Below the pieces are notes generated by a model. It had not been told where the DNA came from, searched no databases, and was given only the letters and a program-made list of their open reading frames with translations. DNA of 64,000 bases. It comes from Muribaculaceae bacterium (GTDB taxonomy: Bacteria > Bacteroidota > Bacteroidia > Bacteroidales > Muribaculaceae). The DNA lies in contig VSPN01000006.1 of NCBI GenBank assembly GCA_009775355.1, forward strand, positions 7,848 through 71,847. The letters run 5' to 3'. The stretch's first letter is position 1. Each line of letters opens with the position of its first letter. Below are positions 1-8,356 of this stretch, in pieces. The position numbers and the translations under genes are program-made.

Positions 1-709
1 TCATATCGGTTGTCAGACCGTAGAGATGCGCGAGAGGCAGCATGTTGACCACTCCCTGTCCCGGCTTGAGGAAACCGAGGTTGTCAAGACAGAACCGCAC
101 ATTGCTCCAGAAACTCACAAAAGGCAACATCACGCCTTTCGACATTCCTGTGCTTCCTGACGTATAGCTGATGACAGCCAGTTCGTCGGGACGGTCTTCA
201 TAGAACGTCACATCCTTCGGATCGAAACTGTAGGGATACCTGCGGCCGAAACACTCGTTGATATTGTTGCGGGTCTCGGTCAGTTCCGCACTTCTTGAAA
301 GGGGCATTCCGAGTTCGGAAATAAAGATGGCACCGATGAGATCGGGCATGGCGCGTTCATCAAGATTCTCCCATATGGCGGCGTCGACAAACAGGAGTTT
401 GGATCCGCTGTGGTTCACAAGGTGATGGACCATGTCGGCCTTGAACTCATGAAGCACCGGCACAGCAACCACACCGGCCGTGAGACACGACAGGAATATG
501 ACAGCCCAGTTGGAGGAGTTTTTGCCGCAGATCGCCACCTTATCGCCCGGCTTTATGCCGGCTGCCTCAAACATGATGTGAAGCTTGGCGATAAGCGAGG
601 CCACATCCTTGTACTGATAGTTGATGCCGCCCATATCAGACAGAGCCATACTGTCCCAATTGCGGACAATCGAGTCTCTGATCAGGGCATTGAGTGACTT
701 GTTTTCCAT
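1..709 (-). CDS. AMP-dependent acyl-CoA synthetase (N-terminal part)
   Basis: Minus-strand gene starting at ATG 709 and running off the left edge; only the first 236 residues are present. The AMP-binding phosphate loop YTSGSTGMSKG is visible near residue 180, the signature of ANL-superfamily enzymes that adenylate a carboxylic acid and transfer it to CoA. The N-terminal region has the usual fatty-acid CoA ligase layout (substrate-protein core, GDKVAICGKNSSNW around residue 55). Without the C-terminal half the acyl specificity cannot be judged; long-chain fatty-acid CoA ligase is the likeliest role, and an acyl-ACP or aryl ligase is possible. A thioredoxin-like lipoprotein gene lies 83 bases upstream on the same strand. 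Confidence 0.85.
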   Translation of the reverse strand, partial: MENKSLNALIRDSIVRNWDSMALSDMGGINYQYKDVASLIAKLHIMFEAAGIKPGDKVAICGKNSSNWAVIFLSCLTAGVVAVPVLHEFKADMVHHLVNHSGSKLLFVDAAIWENLDERAMPDLIGAIFISELGMPLSRSAELTETRNNINECFGRRYPYSFDPKDVTFYEDRPDELAVISYTSGSTGMSKGVMLPFVSFWSNVRFCLDNLGFLKPGQGVVNMLPLAHLYGLTTDM

Positions 710-792
710 AATATCGCAAATTAAGTGCTTGTTAATAATAGATACCTGTCGGTCAGATATATGTAGTCGATTGCGAAGCTACACGCTACACA

Positions 793-1800
793 TCAGTTCT
801 GTCCGTTTCGGATTCCGGCGAGTCTGTCGCGAAGTTGAGCCGCACTCTCCCCTCTGCTCACGATGGTGCCGTCGGGAGCCACGAGAATATGATGCGGAAT
901 CCCGGAGAAACCATAGATATCATAGGGCACGCGCTCGGTGTTGTAAAGCACCGGCCAGACAATCTCCTGCTTCTCGACCATGGCGCGTGTGTCTTCAGGC
1001 AGATCACGGACCGCCACACCCACAATTTCCAGCATATCGCCATAGTCAGCTCGCAATGCCTTGAGATCAGGCAGCTCCCTGATGCAATATGGACACCAGC
1101 TCGCCCAGAAATCGATTAAGGCATATTTGCCCACAGGCAGAAGAGACGACAGATTCTGACTTCTTCCGCCGACGGTCTCTCCTGCGAAATCGATATACTT
1201 TCTGCCCGGCGCGGTCTGCATGCGGTGGCGTGCGAAATTCTCGTAATGTCTTACCCTTTTCGAGGCTCGGAATTCAGGCGATGCCACGGAAAGCATGCTG
1301 TCAACACGCTGGGGTTCCGCATATTTCAACCACTCGATTCCGAAATAATCACCAAGCGGATTGGCGCGGTTGGCGTTATACTGCTTCTCGGCGAACTCGA
1401 CATAAAGCGCTATGTCATCGAGGTTCTCAACTGAATCGAGCCGGGTCATCAGCTCTGACAGTCGGTCGTTGAGAGGTGTGCCGGTCGCTACGCTTGTGGA
1501 GTCCGTGACCGAGGCGACGCCCGGTTCGGCAACATAGAACGCGCTGACCCTACCGTCGACCGAGACCTGCATGAAAGCCGGAAAACTGACAGAATCAGAC
1601 TCGACAGTGACAAATGTCGCCTCTCCGTCTTTAACCACTGCCTTGGCCACAAGAGTCGAATCCTTATAATCCATGAGCTCTACGGTCTTACCTTCATAAC
1701 GTTCAGGGAACTGTATGTGGAGACGGCTCTCTTTTCTGCATGAACCAAAGGCCAGTAGGATGACAGAGCACAAAGATAAAGTCAATGTCGATGTTTTCAT
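793..1800 (-). CDS. TlpA-like thioredoxin-fold lipoprotein
   Basis: 335-residue exported protein. The first 21 residues form a lipoprotein signal peptide ending in a lipobox (LAFGSC, Cys21). Residues about 25-110 resemble the DUF4369 N-terminal domain that precedes many Bacteroidetes thioredoxin domains. A TlpA/AhpC-TSA-type thioredoxin fold follows, with active site WCPYC (Cys236 and Cys239) and a cis-Pro loop (SGIPHHILVAPDG) near residue 300. The family reduces or isomerises disulfides of envelope proteins. The protein is expected to be anchored to a periplasm-facing membrane. Substrates are unknown. The lipoprotein assignment is directly visible; the redox role follows from the family. Confidence 0.85.
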   Translation of the reverse strand: MKTSTLTLSLCSVILLAFGSCRKESRLHIQFPERYEGKTVELMDYKDSTLVAKAVVKDGEATFVTVESDSVSFPAFMQVSVDGRVSAFYVAEPGVASVTDSTSVATGTPLNDRLSELMTRLDSVENLDDIALYVEFAEKQYNANRANPLGDYFGIEWLKYAEPQRVDSMLSVASPEFRASKRVRHYENFARHRMQTAPGRKYIDFAGETVGGRSQNLSSLLPVGKYALIDFWASWCPYCIRELPDLKALRADYGDMLEIVGVAVRDLPEDTRAMVEKQEIVWPVLYNTERVPYDIYGFSGIPHHILVAPDGTIVSRGESAAQLRDRLAGIRNGQN

Positions 1801-1954
1801 AATGTGTTGGTTCCAGTTTGTGGTTTATATCAAGCTGCAGGTTCGGTCTGCCGATGCCATCGGAGCATCGGCACAGACACTTCTACCTTGTCATATAAAC
1901 GGATATTACGCCGTTTTGTTTCAATACGTCTATGTGCCGTCTGTCATGCAGACA

Positions 1955-3232
1955 TCACTTGCTGACCATTATGTCGAGAATAAGATGGTCTGTCTCTGTC
2001 ATGGCCTCCCGTCCGATAGACGTGAGATTGCTGACCGTTCTGTCGATATCGTCGCAGACTATGCCCTCCTGCGATGTGACACACTTGCCGTTCATGGCGA
2101 GCATTGCCGACATCAGAGCCGTCGAGACTCCCGAAGTAATCTTCATGGCGCACGAAGGTTTCGCACCGTCGCATACCATGCCGGTGAGATTAGCCACCAT
2201 GTTCTTTATAGCCGCGCAGACCTCGTCAAATCCTCCGCCCATGAGATGCACGAGACCGGCCGACGCGCCGGTAGATGCGACGACACAGCCGCAAAGAGCC
2301 GAGAGACATCCGAGACTCTGCTTGATGTAGATGCTGGTGAGGCTGCTGAGTGCAAGCGCACGAGCCAGATCTTCTTCCGACGCGTTTATGTCTTCGGCAT
2401 AGCACACCACCGGCAATGTGGCGGTGATGCCCTGGTTTCCGCTTCCGGAGTTCGACATGACCGGCACCTGGGCACCCCCCATGCGGGCATCGCATGCAGC
2501 CGAAGTCATGGATAGAATGTGGCGTATGGGTGTGTCGCCGAAAAGCCTGAGACCTTCGTTGCGTATCACCTTGCCGAGTCCGTGACCATAATCCTCGCGC
2601 AGGGCAAGACGCGCGGCCTCGCGGTTCATCCATCCGGCCTCAAGAATGAAGCGGATCTTTTCGAGAGGGGCGTTCATGGCAAAATCATATACCATCGCCT
2701 CGTTCAGACAGATATCATCTTCGCATTCGGCTGTGGTTTCAGCATCGCCCTTATCAAGCAGGACAACGTCCCCTTTCGAAAGAAAGACAAAATTGGTGTG
2801 GGAGCCGGAAATGACAGCTCTGGCACTACGGCTGTCACCTTCGACATCGACTTCGATATGAAGATTTGACGGGGGATTCTTATGATGCCCTATCGATATG
2901 CGATCCTCCTTGATAAACCGTTTGCCTTCCTCAAGGCTTTCGGGTGTGACTTCGCGCAGAACCTCAAGCCCGTATTCCGACTTCCCGACAATCGCCCCGA
3001 GAGCGACAGCTATGGGGAGACCGATCATGCCGGTTCCCGGAATGCCCACACCCATGGCATTCTTGATAATGTTCCCGCTGAGCATCAGGCTGATCTTCGA
3101 GGGGCGGCAGCCGAGCAGCTCCGTGGCCCTGGCCACACACAACGCAACAGCCACAGGCTCGGTGCAACCTATGGCTGGCACAACCTGACGGTTGATAAGC
3201 GCTATTATTTTTTCGATCTGGTTTTCTGTCAT
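1955..3232 (-). CDS. L-cysteine desulfidase / UPF0597 (L-serine dehydratase alpha-like)
   Basis: 425-residue cytosolic protein, full length for the CyuA/YhaM (UPF0597) family. Seen: GCTEP at residues 22-26, NSGSGNQG at 261-268, a cysteine cluster LGCLSALCGC at 308-316, and MVCDGAKPSC at 352-361. The last resembles the cysteine arrangement that holds the iron-sulfur cluster in the alpha subunit of iron-sulfur L-serine dehydratases. The family deaminates or desulfurates small amino acids, and cysteine breakdown to pyruvate, ammonia and sulfide is documented for CyuA. The gene stands alone: no adjacent CyuP-type transporter or Lrp-type regulator is visible, so substrate choice (Cys or Ser) is inference. 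Confidence 0.85.
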   Translation of the reverse strand: MTENQIEKIIALINRQVVPAIGCTEPVAVALCVARATELLGCRPSKISLMLSGNIIKNAMGVGIPGTGMIGLPIAVALGAIVGKSEYGLEVLREVTPESLEEGKRFIKEDRISIGHHKNPPSNLHIEVDVEGDSRSARAVISGSHTNFVFLSKGDVVLLDKGDAETTAECEDDICLNEAMVYDFAMNAPLEKIRFILEAGWMNREAARLALREDYGHGLGKVIRNEGLRLFGDTPIRHILSMTSAACDARMGGAQVPVMSNSGSGNQGITATLPVVCYAEDINASEEDLARALALSSLTSIYIKQSLGCLSALCGCVVASTGASAGLVHLMGGGFDEVCAAIKNMVANLTGMVCDGAKPSCAMKITSGVSTALMSAMLAMNGKCVTSQEGIVCDDIDRTVSNLTSIGREAMTETDHLILDIMVSK

Positions 3233-3256
3233 GGTATAGATTGTTGATTCAAGGTT

Positions 3257-3276
3257 AAGAGCTTGTTTAATAATAT
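3257..3276 (+). repeat. Solo end-fragment of palindromic repeat family C
   Basis: A short stretch containing GAGCTTGTTTAATAAT matches the terminal sequence of the two larger family C elements at 35241-35495 and 63317-63459. No core hairpin follows, so it looks like a degraded or solo end. Confidence 0.5.
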
Positions 3277-3302
3277 ATGCTTATGAAAAACTGTTATTCG
3301 GT

Positions 3303-3923
3303 TCAGATGGGGAGCTGACCTTTGCGGCTCTGCTCGATTCTTTTGTTGCGCCAGCAATTGCGGCATACTGCTATATAGCGTTCGTTGCCTCCGATCTCCA
3401 CCACCTCTCCTTCGGTGATTATCTCGCCAGAGGAATTGACTCGTGCGTTGACTATGGTCTTACGCCCGCATGAACATGTAGACTTCACCTCATCGATCGA
3501 GTCTGCCACTTCAAGAAGGCGTTTGGAACCTTCGAAGAGATGTGTGCGGAAATCGGTACGCAGACCGTAACACACCACATTGATTCCGAAATCATCGACT
3601 ACCTTTGCAAGCTGATCGACCTGCTCCGGAGAGAGAAACTGGGCCTCGTCAACAAGTATCCAGTCCGGATGCGAGCCGTCGGAATAACGCATTCCGCTTA
3701 TCTCCTCATAAAGGTTTGTCTCTAGATATATCCATGAGCACTCCCGCTCTATGCCGATTCGCGAGCGGATCACATTGCGGTGGTCTCGAGTGTCTACCAC
3801 GGGTTTGAAACAGCGGTATGCCATGCCTCGCTCCTCGAAATTATAAGCAGTGGTCAGAAGCATCGCCGTCTTGGCAGAACCCATGGTGCCGTATCTGAAG
3901 TACAGTTTTCCTATTCTTTTCAT
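3303..3923 (-). CDS. tdk: Thymidine kinase
   Basis: 206-residue type II thymidine kinase, which phosphorylates thymidine to dTMP for salvage. Seen: P-loop GTMGSAKT at residues 12-19, Walker B-type DEAQFL at 92-97, and four zinc ligands in the family pattern (Cys150 and Cys152; Cys187 and Cys190) forming the lasso domain. The P-loop has Ala in place of the usual Gly before the Lys (SAKT, not SGKT/S). The family otherwise looks intact, so this is probably a lineage variant and not inactivation. The gene is divergent from the small membrane protein at 4121. Confidence 0.92.
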   Translation of the reverse strand: MKRIGKLYFRYGTMGSAKTAMLLTTAYNFEERGMAYRCFKPVVDTRDHRNVIRSRIGIERECSWIYLETNLYEEISGMRYSDGSHPDWILVDEAQFLSPEQVDQLAKVVDDFGINVVCYGLRTDFRTHLFEGSKRLLEVADSIDEVKSTCSCGRKTIVNARVNSSGEIITEGEVVEIGGNERYIAVCRNCWRNKRIEQSRKGQLPI

Positions 3924-4120
3924 CGATCATTCAAATTCTATCGCGAATATAGGAAATTTTCGGCTCTTTATCAAAACATTTTAAATTCCGCAGTTGTTAA
4001 AAAAATGTCTAAGTAATTGACTGGACGAGACATTGGAGTTAATTAATTTAACATTTCCGAACTAACGGTCTCTTCCGGAAGCGTTACAACAACGGCAACA
4101 ATCAAAGAAGGAGGCACACT

Positions 4121-4732
4121 ATGAGCAATACAAACGTTATTTCAGTAGATCCGGGAGCAAAGACATTGGGAGAACTGCGTGTCGGCGAAAACCGACTTTC
4201 GAGGATAAGCCGCAGACTCTCCGGTCCGGGGAAAAAAGTCACTGCTCCGTTCAGATACACGCTCAATCTTCTATTCGGGATAAACAGATGCGTCAATACC
4301 CGGTTTTCGGGCAAGATGATGCTTTTGCGCCTGATATGTGGAGGGCTGTTCATTGTCATGACGCTTGTGCCGATGAGCATACCCGACATAATGGCTGCGA
4401 ATTTCACCACAGACGCCATCGTTCTTACCGCAGTGGGAATATCGATAATATTAGGTCTGTTCTCCCGTATGACCACACTTGCAGGCGCAGTGTGGTTCGG
4501 CATTCTTTTCAGTATATCGCTTGAAAAATACGAACCAGACATGACATGTGCAGCCATCATGATGGTTATGGCCATATTCAGTGTGCTCGGCCCGGGACTC
4601 TACAGCATGGACCGATATATCCGCAGGTTAATTCTGTGTCTGGTTCGTGCCGGAAAGAAAAAAACCGCCCGTTGCAAAAAGGGCGGAATTCAATACAACG
4701 CTTACGGCAGTGTGGATCGCCGCGTGAGCTGA
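4121..4732 (+). CDS. Small multi-pass membrane protein, unknown function
   Basis: 203 residues, not recognised. Residues about 68-165 contain four hydrophobic segments (for example LICGGLFIVMTLVP, and ILGLFSRMTTLAGAVWFGIL) in a DoxX-like four-helix arrangement. The N-terminus is soluble and basic. A GGAGG-like sequence sits a few bases before ATG 4121, one of the clearer Shine-Dalgarno matches here. The last 25 residues are Lys/Arg-rich and are encoded by DNA that also forms the intrinsic terminator of the convergent pheS-nth operon. That tail may therefore be a by-product of the terminator and not a conserved protein segment. Confidence 0.65.
   Translation: MSNTNVISVDPGAKTLGELRVGENRLSRISRRLSGPGKKVTAPFRYTLNLLFGINRCVNTRFSGKMMLLRLICGGLFIVMTLVPMSIPDIMAANFTTDAIVLTAVGISIILGLFSRMTTLAGAVWFGILFSISLEKYEPDMTCAAIMMVMAIFSVLGPGLYSMDRYIRRLILCLVRAGKKKTARCKKGGIQYNAYGSVDRRVS
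4658..4686 (-). terminator. Intrinsic terminator of pheS-nth
   Basis: Read on the minus strand, CCGCCC pairs with GGGCGG (4681-4686 with 4665-4670) and is followed by seven T (4664-4658). It lies 52 bases past the nth stop codon and inside the 3' end of the convergent gene. Confidence 0.85.
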
Positions 4733-4737
4733 CCGGA

Positions 4738-5373
4738 TTATTTCTTTGAATATGCCTTGCAGTATTCCCTGACAGCGCACTCATGACAATCGGGCCGGCG
4801 GGCCTTGCAGACATAACGTCCGTGAAGTATAAGCCAGTGGTGGGCTTTCGCAACAAGGTCTTCGGGAATATACCTGACCAGTGTCTTCTCTGTCGCAAGC
4901 GGATTGGGCGACCTGTCGGCCAGTCCGATACGGTTGCTAACCCTGAAAACGTGCGTATCTACGGCCATGGCGGCCTTGTTCCATATCACCGAGAGCATCA
5001 CGTTGGCGGTCTTGCGGCCCACGCCGGGGAGTTTCATGAGCGAGTCGATGTCGGAAGGCATCTCGCCTCCGAATTCCTCGACAAGCACACGGGCGGCCTT
5101 GACGAGCGATTTTGCCTTGTTGTTTGGAAATGTCACCGACTTTATGTATCCGTACACCTCCTCTTCAGAGGCCGCAGCCAGATCTTCAGGTTCGGGAAAC
5201 CGCTCGAACAAGGCAGGAGTCACCATATTGATTCGCTTGTCGGTGCACTGGGCCGACAGGATTACTGCCAATAAAAGATGAAACGGAGTGTCGTAATGCA
5301 ACTCCGTCTTAGGTTCGGGCATGATTTCCTTGAAAACGGAAATCACGCCCTCATATCTTTCCCGTATGGTCAT
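4738..5373 (-). CDS. nth: Endonuclease III
   Basis: Bifunctional DNA glycosylase/AP lyase of base-excision repair acting on oxidised pyrimidines. The start chosen is ATG 5373 (MTIRERY), giving 211 residues, the normal family length. An upstream in-frame ATG at 5424 would add 17 residues and overlap pheS by 41 bases. Seen: helix-hairpin-helix LPGVGRKTA with catalytic Lys121, catalytic Asp139 in VDTHVFRVSNR, and the C-terminal 4Fe-4S loop C-X6-C-X2-C-X5-C (Cys189, 196, 199, 205). It starts 10 bases after the pheS stop and shares its terminator, so it is cotranscribed with pheS. Confidence 0.95.
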   Translation of the reverse strand: MTIRERYEGVISVFKEIMPEPKTELHYDTPFHLLLAVILSAQCTDKRINMVTPALFERFPEPEDLAAASEEEVYGYIKSVTFPNNKAKSLVKAARVLVEEFGGEMPSDIDSLMKLPGVGRKTANVMLSVIWNKAAMAVDTHVFRVSNRIGLADRSPNPLATEKTLVRYIPEDLVAKAHHWLILHGRYVCKARRPDCHECAVREYCKAYSKK

Positions 5374-5383
5374 TGCCTGATTA

Positions 5384-6409
5384 TCAGTGGGCAGCTTCGA
5401 ATTCACGCAGGAACCGCACGTCATTCTCGGAGAATAGCCGCAGATCCTTCACTTTGTACTTCAGGTTGGTGATGCGCTCTATGCCCATACCGAACGCATA
5501 GCCGGAATACACCTCAGGGTCTATACCGCATGACTTGAGCACATTGGGGTCAACCATTCCGCAACCCAGAATCTCCACCCAGCCCGTGCCTTTGCAGAAC
5601 GCGCAGCCTTTGCCGCCGCATATGTCGCAGCTGATATCCATTTCAGCCGACGGCTCGGTGAAAGGGAAGTATGAGGGACGGAGGCGGATCTTGGTCTCAG
5701 GCCCGAACATCTGCCGTGCAAAACCGAGAAGCACCTGCCTGAGATCGGCAAAAGAAACGTTTTTGTCTATATAGAGACCTTCGATCTGGTGAAAGAAACA
5801 GTGCGCACGGGCCGAGATAGCCTCGTTTCTGTAGACGCGACCGGGGCAGACTATGCGGATCGGAGGCTGCGCATGCTCCATGACACGTGTCTGCACTGAC
5901 GACGTGTGAGTGCGCAAGAGGATATCCGCCGGATCGCGCGAGATGAAAAATGTGTCCTGCATGTCTCTGGCCGGATGATCAGGAGGGAAATTGAGGCTTT
6001 CGAACACATGCCAGTCATCCTCGATCTCGGGGCCTTCGGCTATTGTGAACCCCATGCCGGCGAATATGCGCAGCATCTCGTTCTGAACTATCGACAGCGG
6101 ATGGCGTGTGCCCAGAGCCACGGGCGACGCAGTGCGCGTCAGATCCATTTCGGCGATACCCGGATCATCGGCAGCCGCAAATGAATCCTTGAGACTGTTG
6201 ATCCTGTCAGTGGCAAACGTTTTCAGTTCGTTGATCTTCTGTCCGACCTCACGCTTGAGTTCTGCCGGAACATTACGGAAATCGGCCATCAGAGCCGAAA
6301 CCGCACCTTTCTTACTGAGATATTTTATGCGCAACTGCTCCACCTCCTCCTTGTCGGAGGCAACAACAGAGGCGATCTCCTCGCGCAGTGCTTTGATCTT
6401 ATCGAGCAT
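5384..6409 (-). CDS. pheS: Phenylalanine-tRNA ligase alpha subunit
   Basis: 341-residue catalytic subunit of the alpha2beta2 phenylalanyl-tRNA synthetase. The N-terminal about 85 residues are the tRNA-binding coiled coil. The class II core follows, with motif 2 around RNEAISARAHCFFHQIEG, the FTEPSAEMD strand and motif 3 GMGIERI near the C-terminus. A cysteine-rich insertion (CDICGGKGCAFCKGTGW) precedes GCGMVDP, as in many bacterial PheS. The beta subunit (pheT) is not adjacent and is not in the window. A TAATTTTG -7 element lies 24-31 bases upstream of the ATG. nth follows in the same operon. Confidence 0.96.
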   Translation of the reverse strand: MLDKIKALREEIASVVASDKEEVEQLRIKYLSKKGAVSALMADFRNVPAELKREVGQKINELKTFATDRINSLKDSFAAADDPGIAEMDLTRTASPVALGTRHPLSIVQNEMLRIFAGMGFTIAEGPEIEDDWHVFESLNFPPDHPARDMQDTFFISRDPADILLRTHTSSVQTRVMEHAQPPIRIVCPGRVYRNEAISARAHCFFHQIEGLYIDKNVSFADLRQVLLGFARQMFGPETKIRLRPSYFPFTEPSAEMDISCDICGGKGCAFCKGTGWVEILGCGMVDPNVLKSCGIDPEVYSGYAFGMGIERITNLKYKVKDLRLFSENDVRFLREFEAAH

Positions 6410-6432
6410 ATGTTTTTTTGTATTTTATGCCA

Positions 6433-6440
6433 CAAAATTA
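6433..6440 (-). promoter_or_regulatory. pheS: Putative pheS promoter -7 element
   Basis: TAATTTTG on the minus strand matches the Bacteroidetes -7 consensus TAnnTTTG, 24 bases upstream of the pheS ATG. No clear -33 TTTG is seen, so this is a partial match. Confidence 0.5.
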
Positions 6441-6515
6441 ATAAATAATCCCGACATATCGTTATAACATAACTACAATATTCAGATTAACCCAAGTTTT
6501 ATCAAAAGACAACCA

Positions 6516-7265
6516 ATGAAAACAGACAGCAACTGCAAATGTGACAGAAGCGAGGCCGTAAGACTGGCCTGCACATGGGGCGGAGCCCTCCTTCTCGCCG
6601 TGGGTCTCACTCTTCTCGGCATCTTCATTCGCAACGGATTCGGCCGCATATCGGCCAATTCTCGCGTCGTGACCGTGCGCGGTCTGAGCGAGCGCGAGGT
6701 CGAGGCAAACAAGGTGACATGGCCCATCGTCAGCAAGCATGTGGGCAATGACCTCGCCTCACTCTACGGCGATGTGGAATCGACCAACAACGCGATAGTG
6801 GCATTCCTCAGACAGAACGGCATCAGCGAGAAGGAATATTCGGTCAATGCGCCGAAAGTGCAGGATATGCAGGCCGACAACTACGGAGGCCAGCAGGCTC
6901 CCTACCGCTACAATGTGACTTCAGTAGTGGTCGTGACAAGCGACCAGGTCAGCAAGGTAAACGAGCTTATGGCAAAGCAGTCCGAACTTATGGCGAAGGG
7001 TATCGCCATTGTAGCCGGAGACTACAGCTACCAGACTCTGTATGAATTCACCGGCCTGAACAAAATCAAGCCTGACATGGTGGCCGATGCGACGAAAAAC
7101 GCCCGCAAGGCCGCCGACAAATTCGCCGAAGACTCGCAGAGCCGTCTCGGCAAGATCAAGTCGGCGTCGCAGGGACAGTTTTCGATCGAGGATCGCGACC
7201 AGTACACCCCCTATATCAAGAAAGTCCGCGTCGTCTCGACAATCGAATACTACCTCAAAGACTGA
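6516..7265 (+). CDS. SIMPL-domain (DUF541) protein, membrane anchored
   Basis: 249 residues. One N-terminal transmembrane segment (about 21-40, GALLLAVGLTLLGIFI) anchors a soluble SIMPL/DUF541 domain: VVTVRGLSEREVEANKVTWP near residue 50 and VRVVSTIEYYL at the end are the typical first and last strands. The domain is expected on the outer face of the inner membrane. Members are described as envelope proteins with stress-related or signalling roles, but the biochemical activity is not established. The gene is monocistronic and diverges from pheS; a repeat element follows downstream. Confidence 0.85.
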   Translation: MKTDSNCKCDRSEAVRLACTWGGALLLAVGLTLLGIFIRNGFGRISANSRVVTVRGLSEREVEANKVTWPIVSKHVGNDLASLYGDVESTNNAIVAFLRQNGISEKEYSVNAPKVQDMQADNYGGQQAPYRYNVTSVVVVTSDQVSKVNELMAKQSELMAKGIAIVAGDYSYQTLYEFTGLNKIKPDMVADATKNARKAADKFAEDSQSRLGKIKSASQGQFSIEDRDQYTPYIKKVRVVSTIEYYLKD

Positions 7266-7315
7266 CAAATCTGAAGTCTGTTCCGACAAATTTATGCATT
7301 ATACGATTTTTTTTG

Positions 7316-7323
7316 TAATTTTG
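7316..7323 (+). promoter_or_regulatory. Putative promoter -7 element upstream of repeat A1 and tetR
   Basis: TAATTTTG matches TAnnTTTG. A transcript starting about 7 bases downstream would run through the whole palindromic element 7392-7726 before reaching tetR. Confidence 0.5.
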
Positions 7324-7391
7324 CATACAGAAGAGAAAAACGGCACTCTTTTCAGGCGGATTTATTCTGCCGGGCAACAAAATCCCTGATT

Positions 7392-7726
7392 AGACCCCAT
7401 CCCACAAAAAATGTTAATGCAGGGGCGGCGTATTTTCGAGGAAATTGCGCAAGTTGAAGAGGGAGTGTAGCGGGCTACACGACCGATGAGACTTGGCGGA
7501 ATTTGCCGAAAAGACGCCGGGCAGAGGTAACTTGAATAAATTTTAGTAAATTAGATGCTGAAAATGAACACCCCTCCGACTAATCATGTTGGTGCATCAT
7601 CGCAGCTTCCGGCCATCTTTGACCTTTTGGTTCAGTCGCATAGCTCGCTATGCTCCTTCACCTGCAAGGTCAAATCTGACCGAAATCTGCGACCCCTGCA
7701 TTAACATTTTTTGTGGGATGGGGTCT
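7392..7726. repeat. Palindromic repeat element A1 (335 bp, 34-bp perfect terminal inverted repeats)
   Basis: Positions 7392-7425 and 7693-7726 are perfect inverted repeats of each other (outer end AGACCCCATCCCAC). The interior holds two divergent core modules in opposite orientation. Module X (plus) has GGAG at 7462, hairpin GTGTAG/CTACAC and CGACCGA, enclosed by an imperfect outer stem AAATT..CGC..AAGT / ACTT..GCG..AATTT. Module Y (minus) has GGAG, hairpin GCATAG/CTATGC and CGACTGA (7632-7656), enclosed by outer stem TTTGACCTT/AAGGTCAAA. GGTAACTTGAATAAA follows module X at 7526-7540. No protein is encoded. The 7266-7736 gap holds this element and the promoter above. Confidence 0.9.
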
Positions 7727-7736
7727 TAATGGAATT

Positions 7737-8327
7737 ATGGTAAAAAAGACGCGCGACAGATTCATTGAGGTTGCCCGCTCCCTGTTTGCAAGAAAGGGAG
7801 TGGAAAACACCACTATGAACGATATCGCCGCGGCCTCCGACAAGGGTCGCCGCACGATATATACTTACTTCAAAAGCAAGCGCGAGATCTTCAACGCCGT
7901 TATCGAGAGCGAAAGCGACGACCTGCTGCAAAACCTCAGCGCAATCGTGTCGAAACCCATATCGCCCGAGCAGAAACTGAGGGAATATGTGTCGACCCGC
8001 ATGGAGACCATGCGCCAGATTGTATCGCGCAACGGCTCGCTCCGCGCAGGTTTCTTCAGAGACGTGCGCAAGGTGGACCGGGCGCGCGCCGTGATCTCGC
8101 GCAAGGAGATCAAGATGCTCATGCGCATACTCCACGAAGGGGTGGTTCTCGGAATTTTCGACATCCCCGATATAAAGGAGTGGGCCATAATCATAACCAA
8201 CTCCATTCAGGGTTTCGACGTGCCATACATAAGGAACAACCTCACTGAATACGGAATAGACAAAAACGACATGTCGCGCATGATCGCCGATCTGATACTC
8301 AACGGCGTTCGTGTGCGCGAACAATAA
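7737..8327 (+). CDS. TetR/AcrR family transcriptional regulator
   Basis: 196 residues from ATG 7737 (MVKKTRDRF). An in-frame ATG at 7713 lies inside the terminal inverted repeat of element A1 and is less likely. Residues about 5-52 are the TetR helix-turn-helix (ARSLFARKGVENTTMNDIA, then RRTIYTYFKSK). The remainder is an alpha-helical ligand-binding domain of unknown specificity. It is 29 bases upstream of fabG on the same strand, so control of lipid or fabG-linked genes is a reasonable inference, as with FabR/FadR-type TetR proteins. The ligand is unknown. Confidence 0.9.
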   Translation: MVKKTRDRFIEVARSLFARKGVENTTMNDIAAASDKGRRTIYTYFKSKREIFNAVIESESDDLLQNLSAIVSKPISPEQKLREYVSTRMETMRQIVSRNGSLRAGFFRDVRKVDRARAVISRKEIKMLMRILHEGVVLGIFDIPDIKEWAIIITNSIQGFDVPYIRNNLTEYGIDKNDMSRMIADLILNGVRVREQ

Positions 8328-8356
8328 CAAAGACTATATACAAACAGAGACAAGAC

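Noticed and set aside
1715..2515. 266-codon plus-strand frame over the cysteine desulfidase gene
   Set aside because: Antisense to a conserved enzyme and without signal or domain.
7392..7726. CRISPR array
   Set aside because: The repeats are inverted and dispersed, with no regular spacers and no cas genes nearby.
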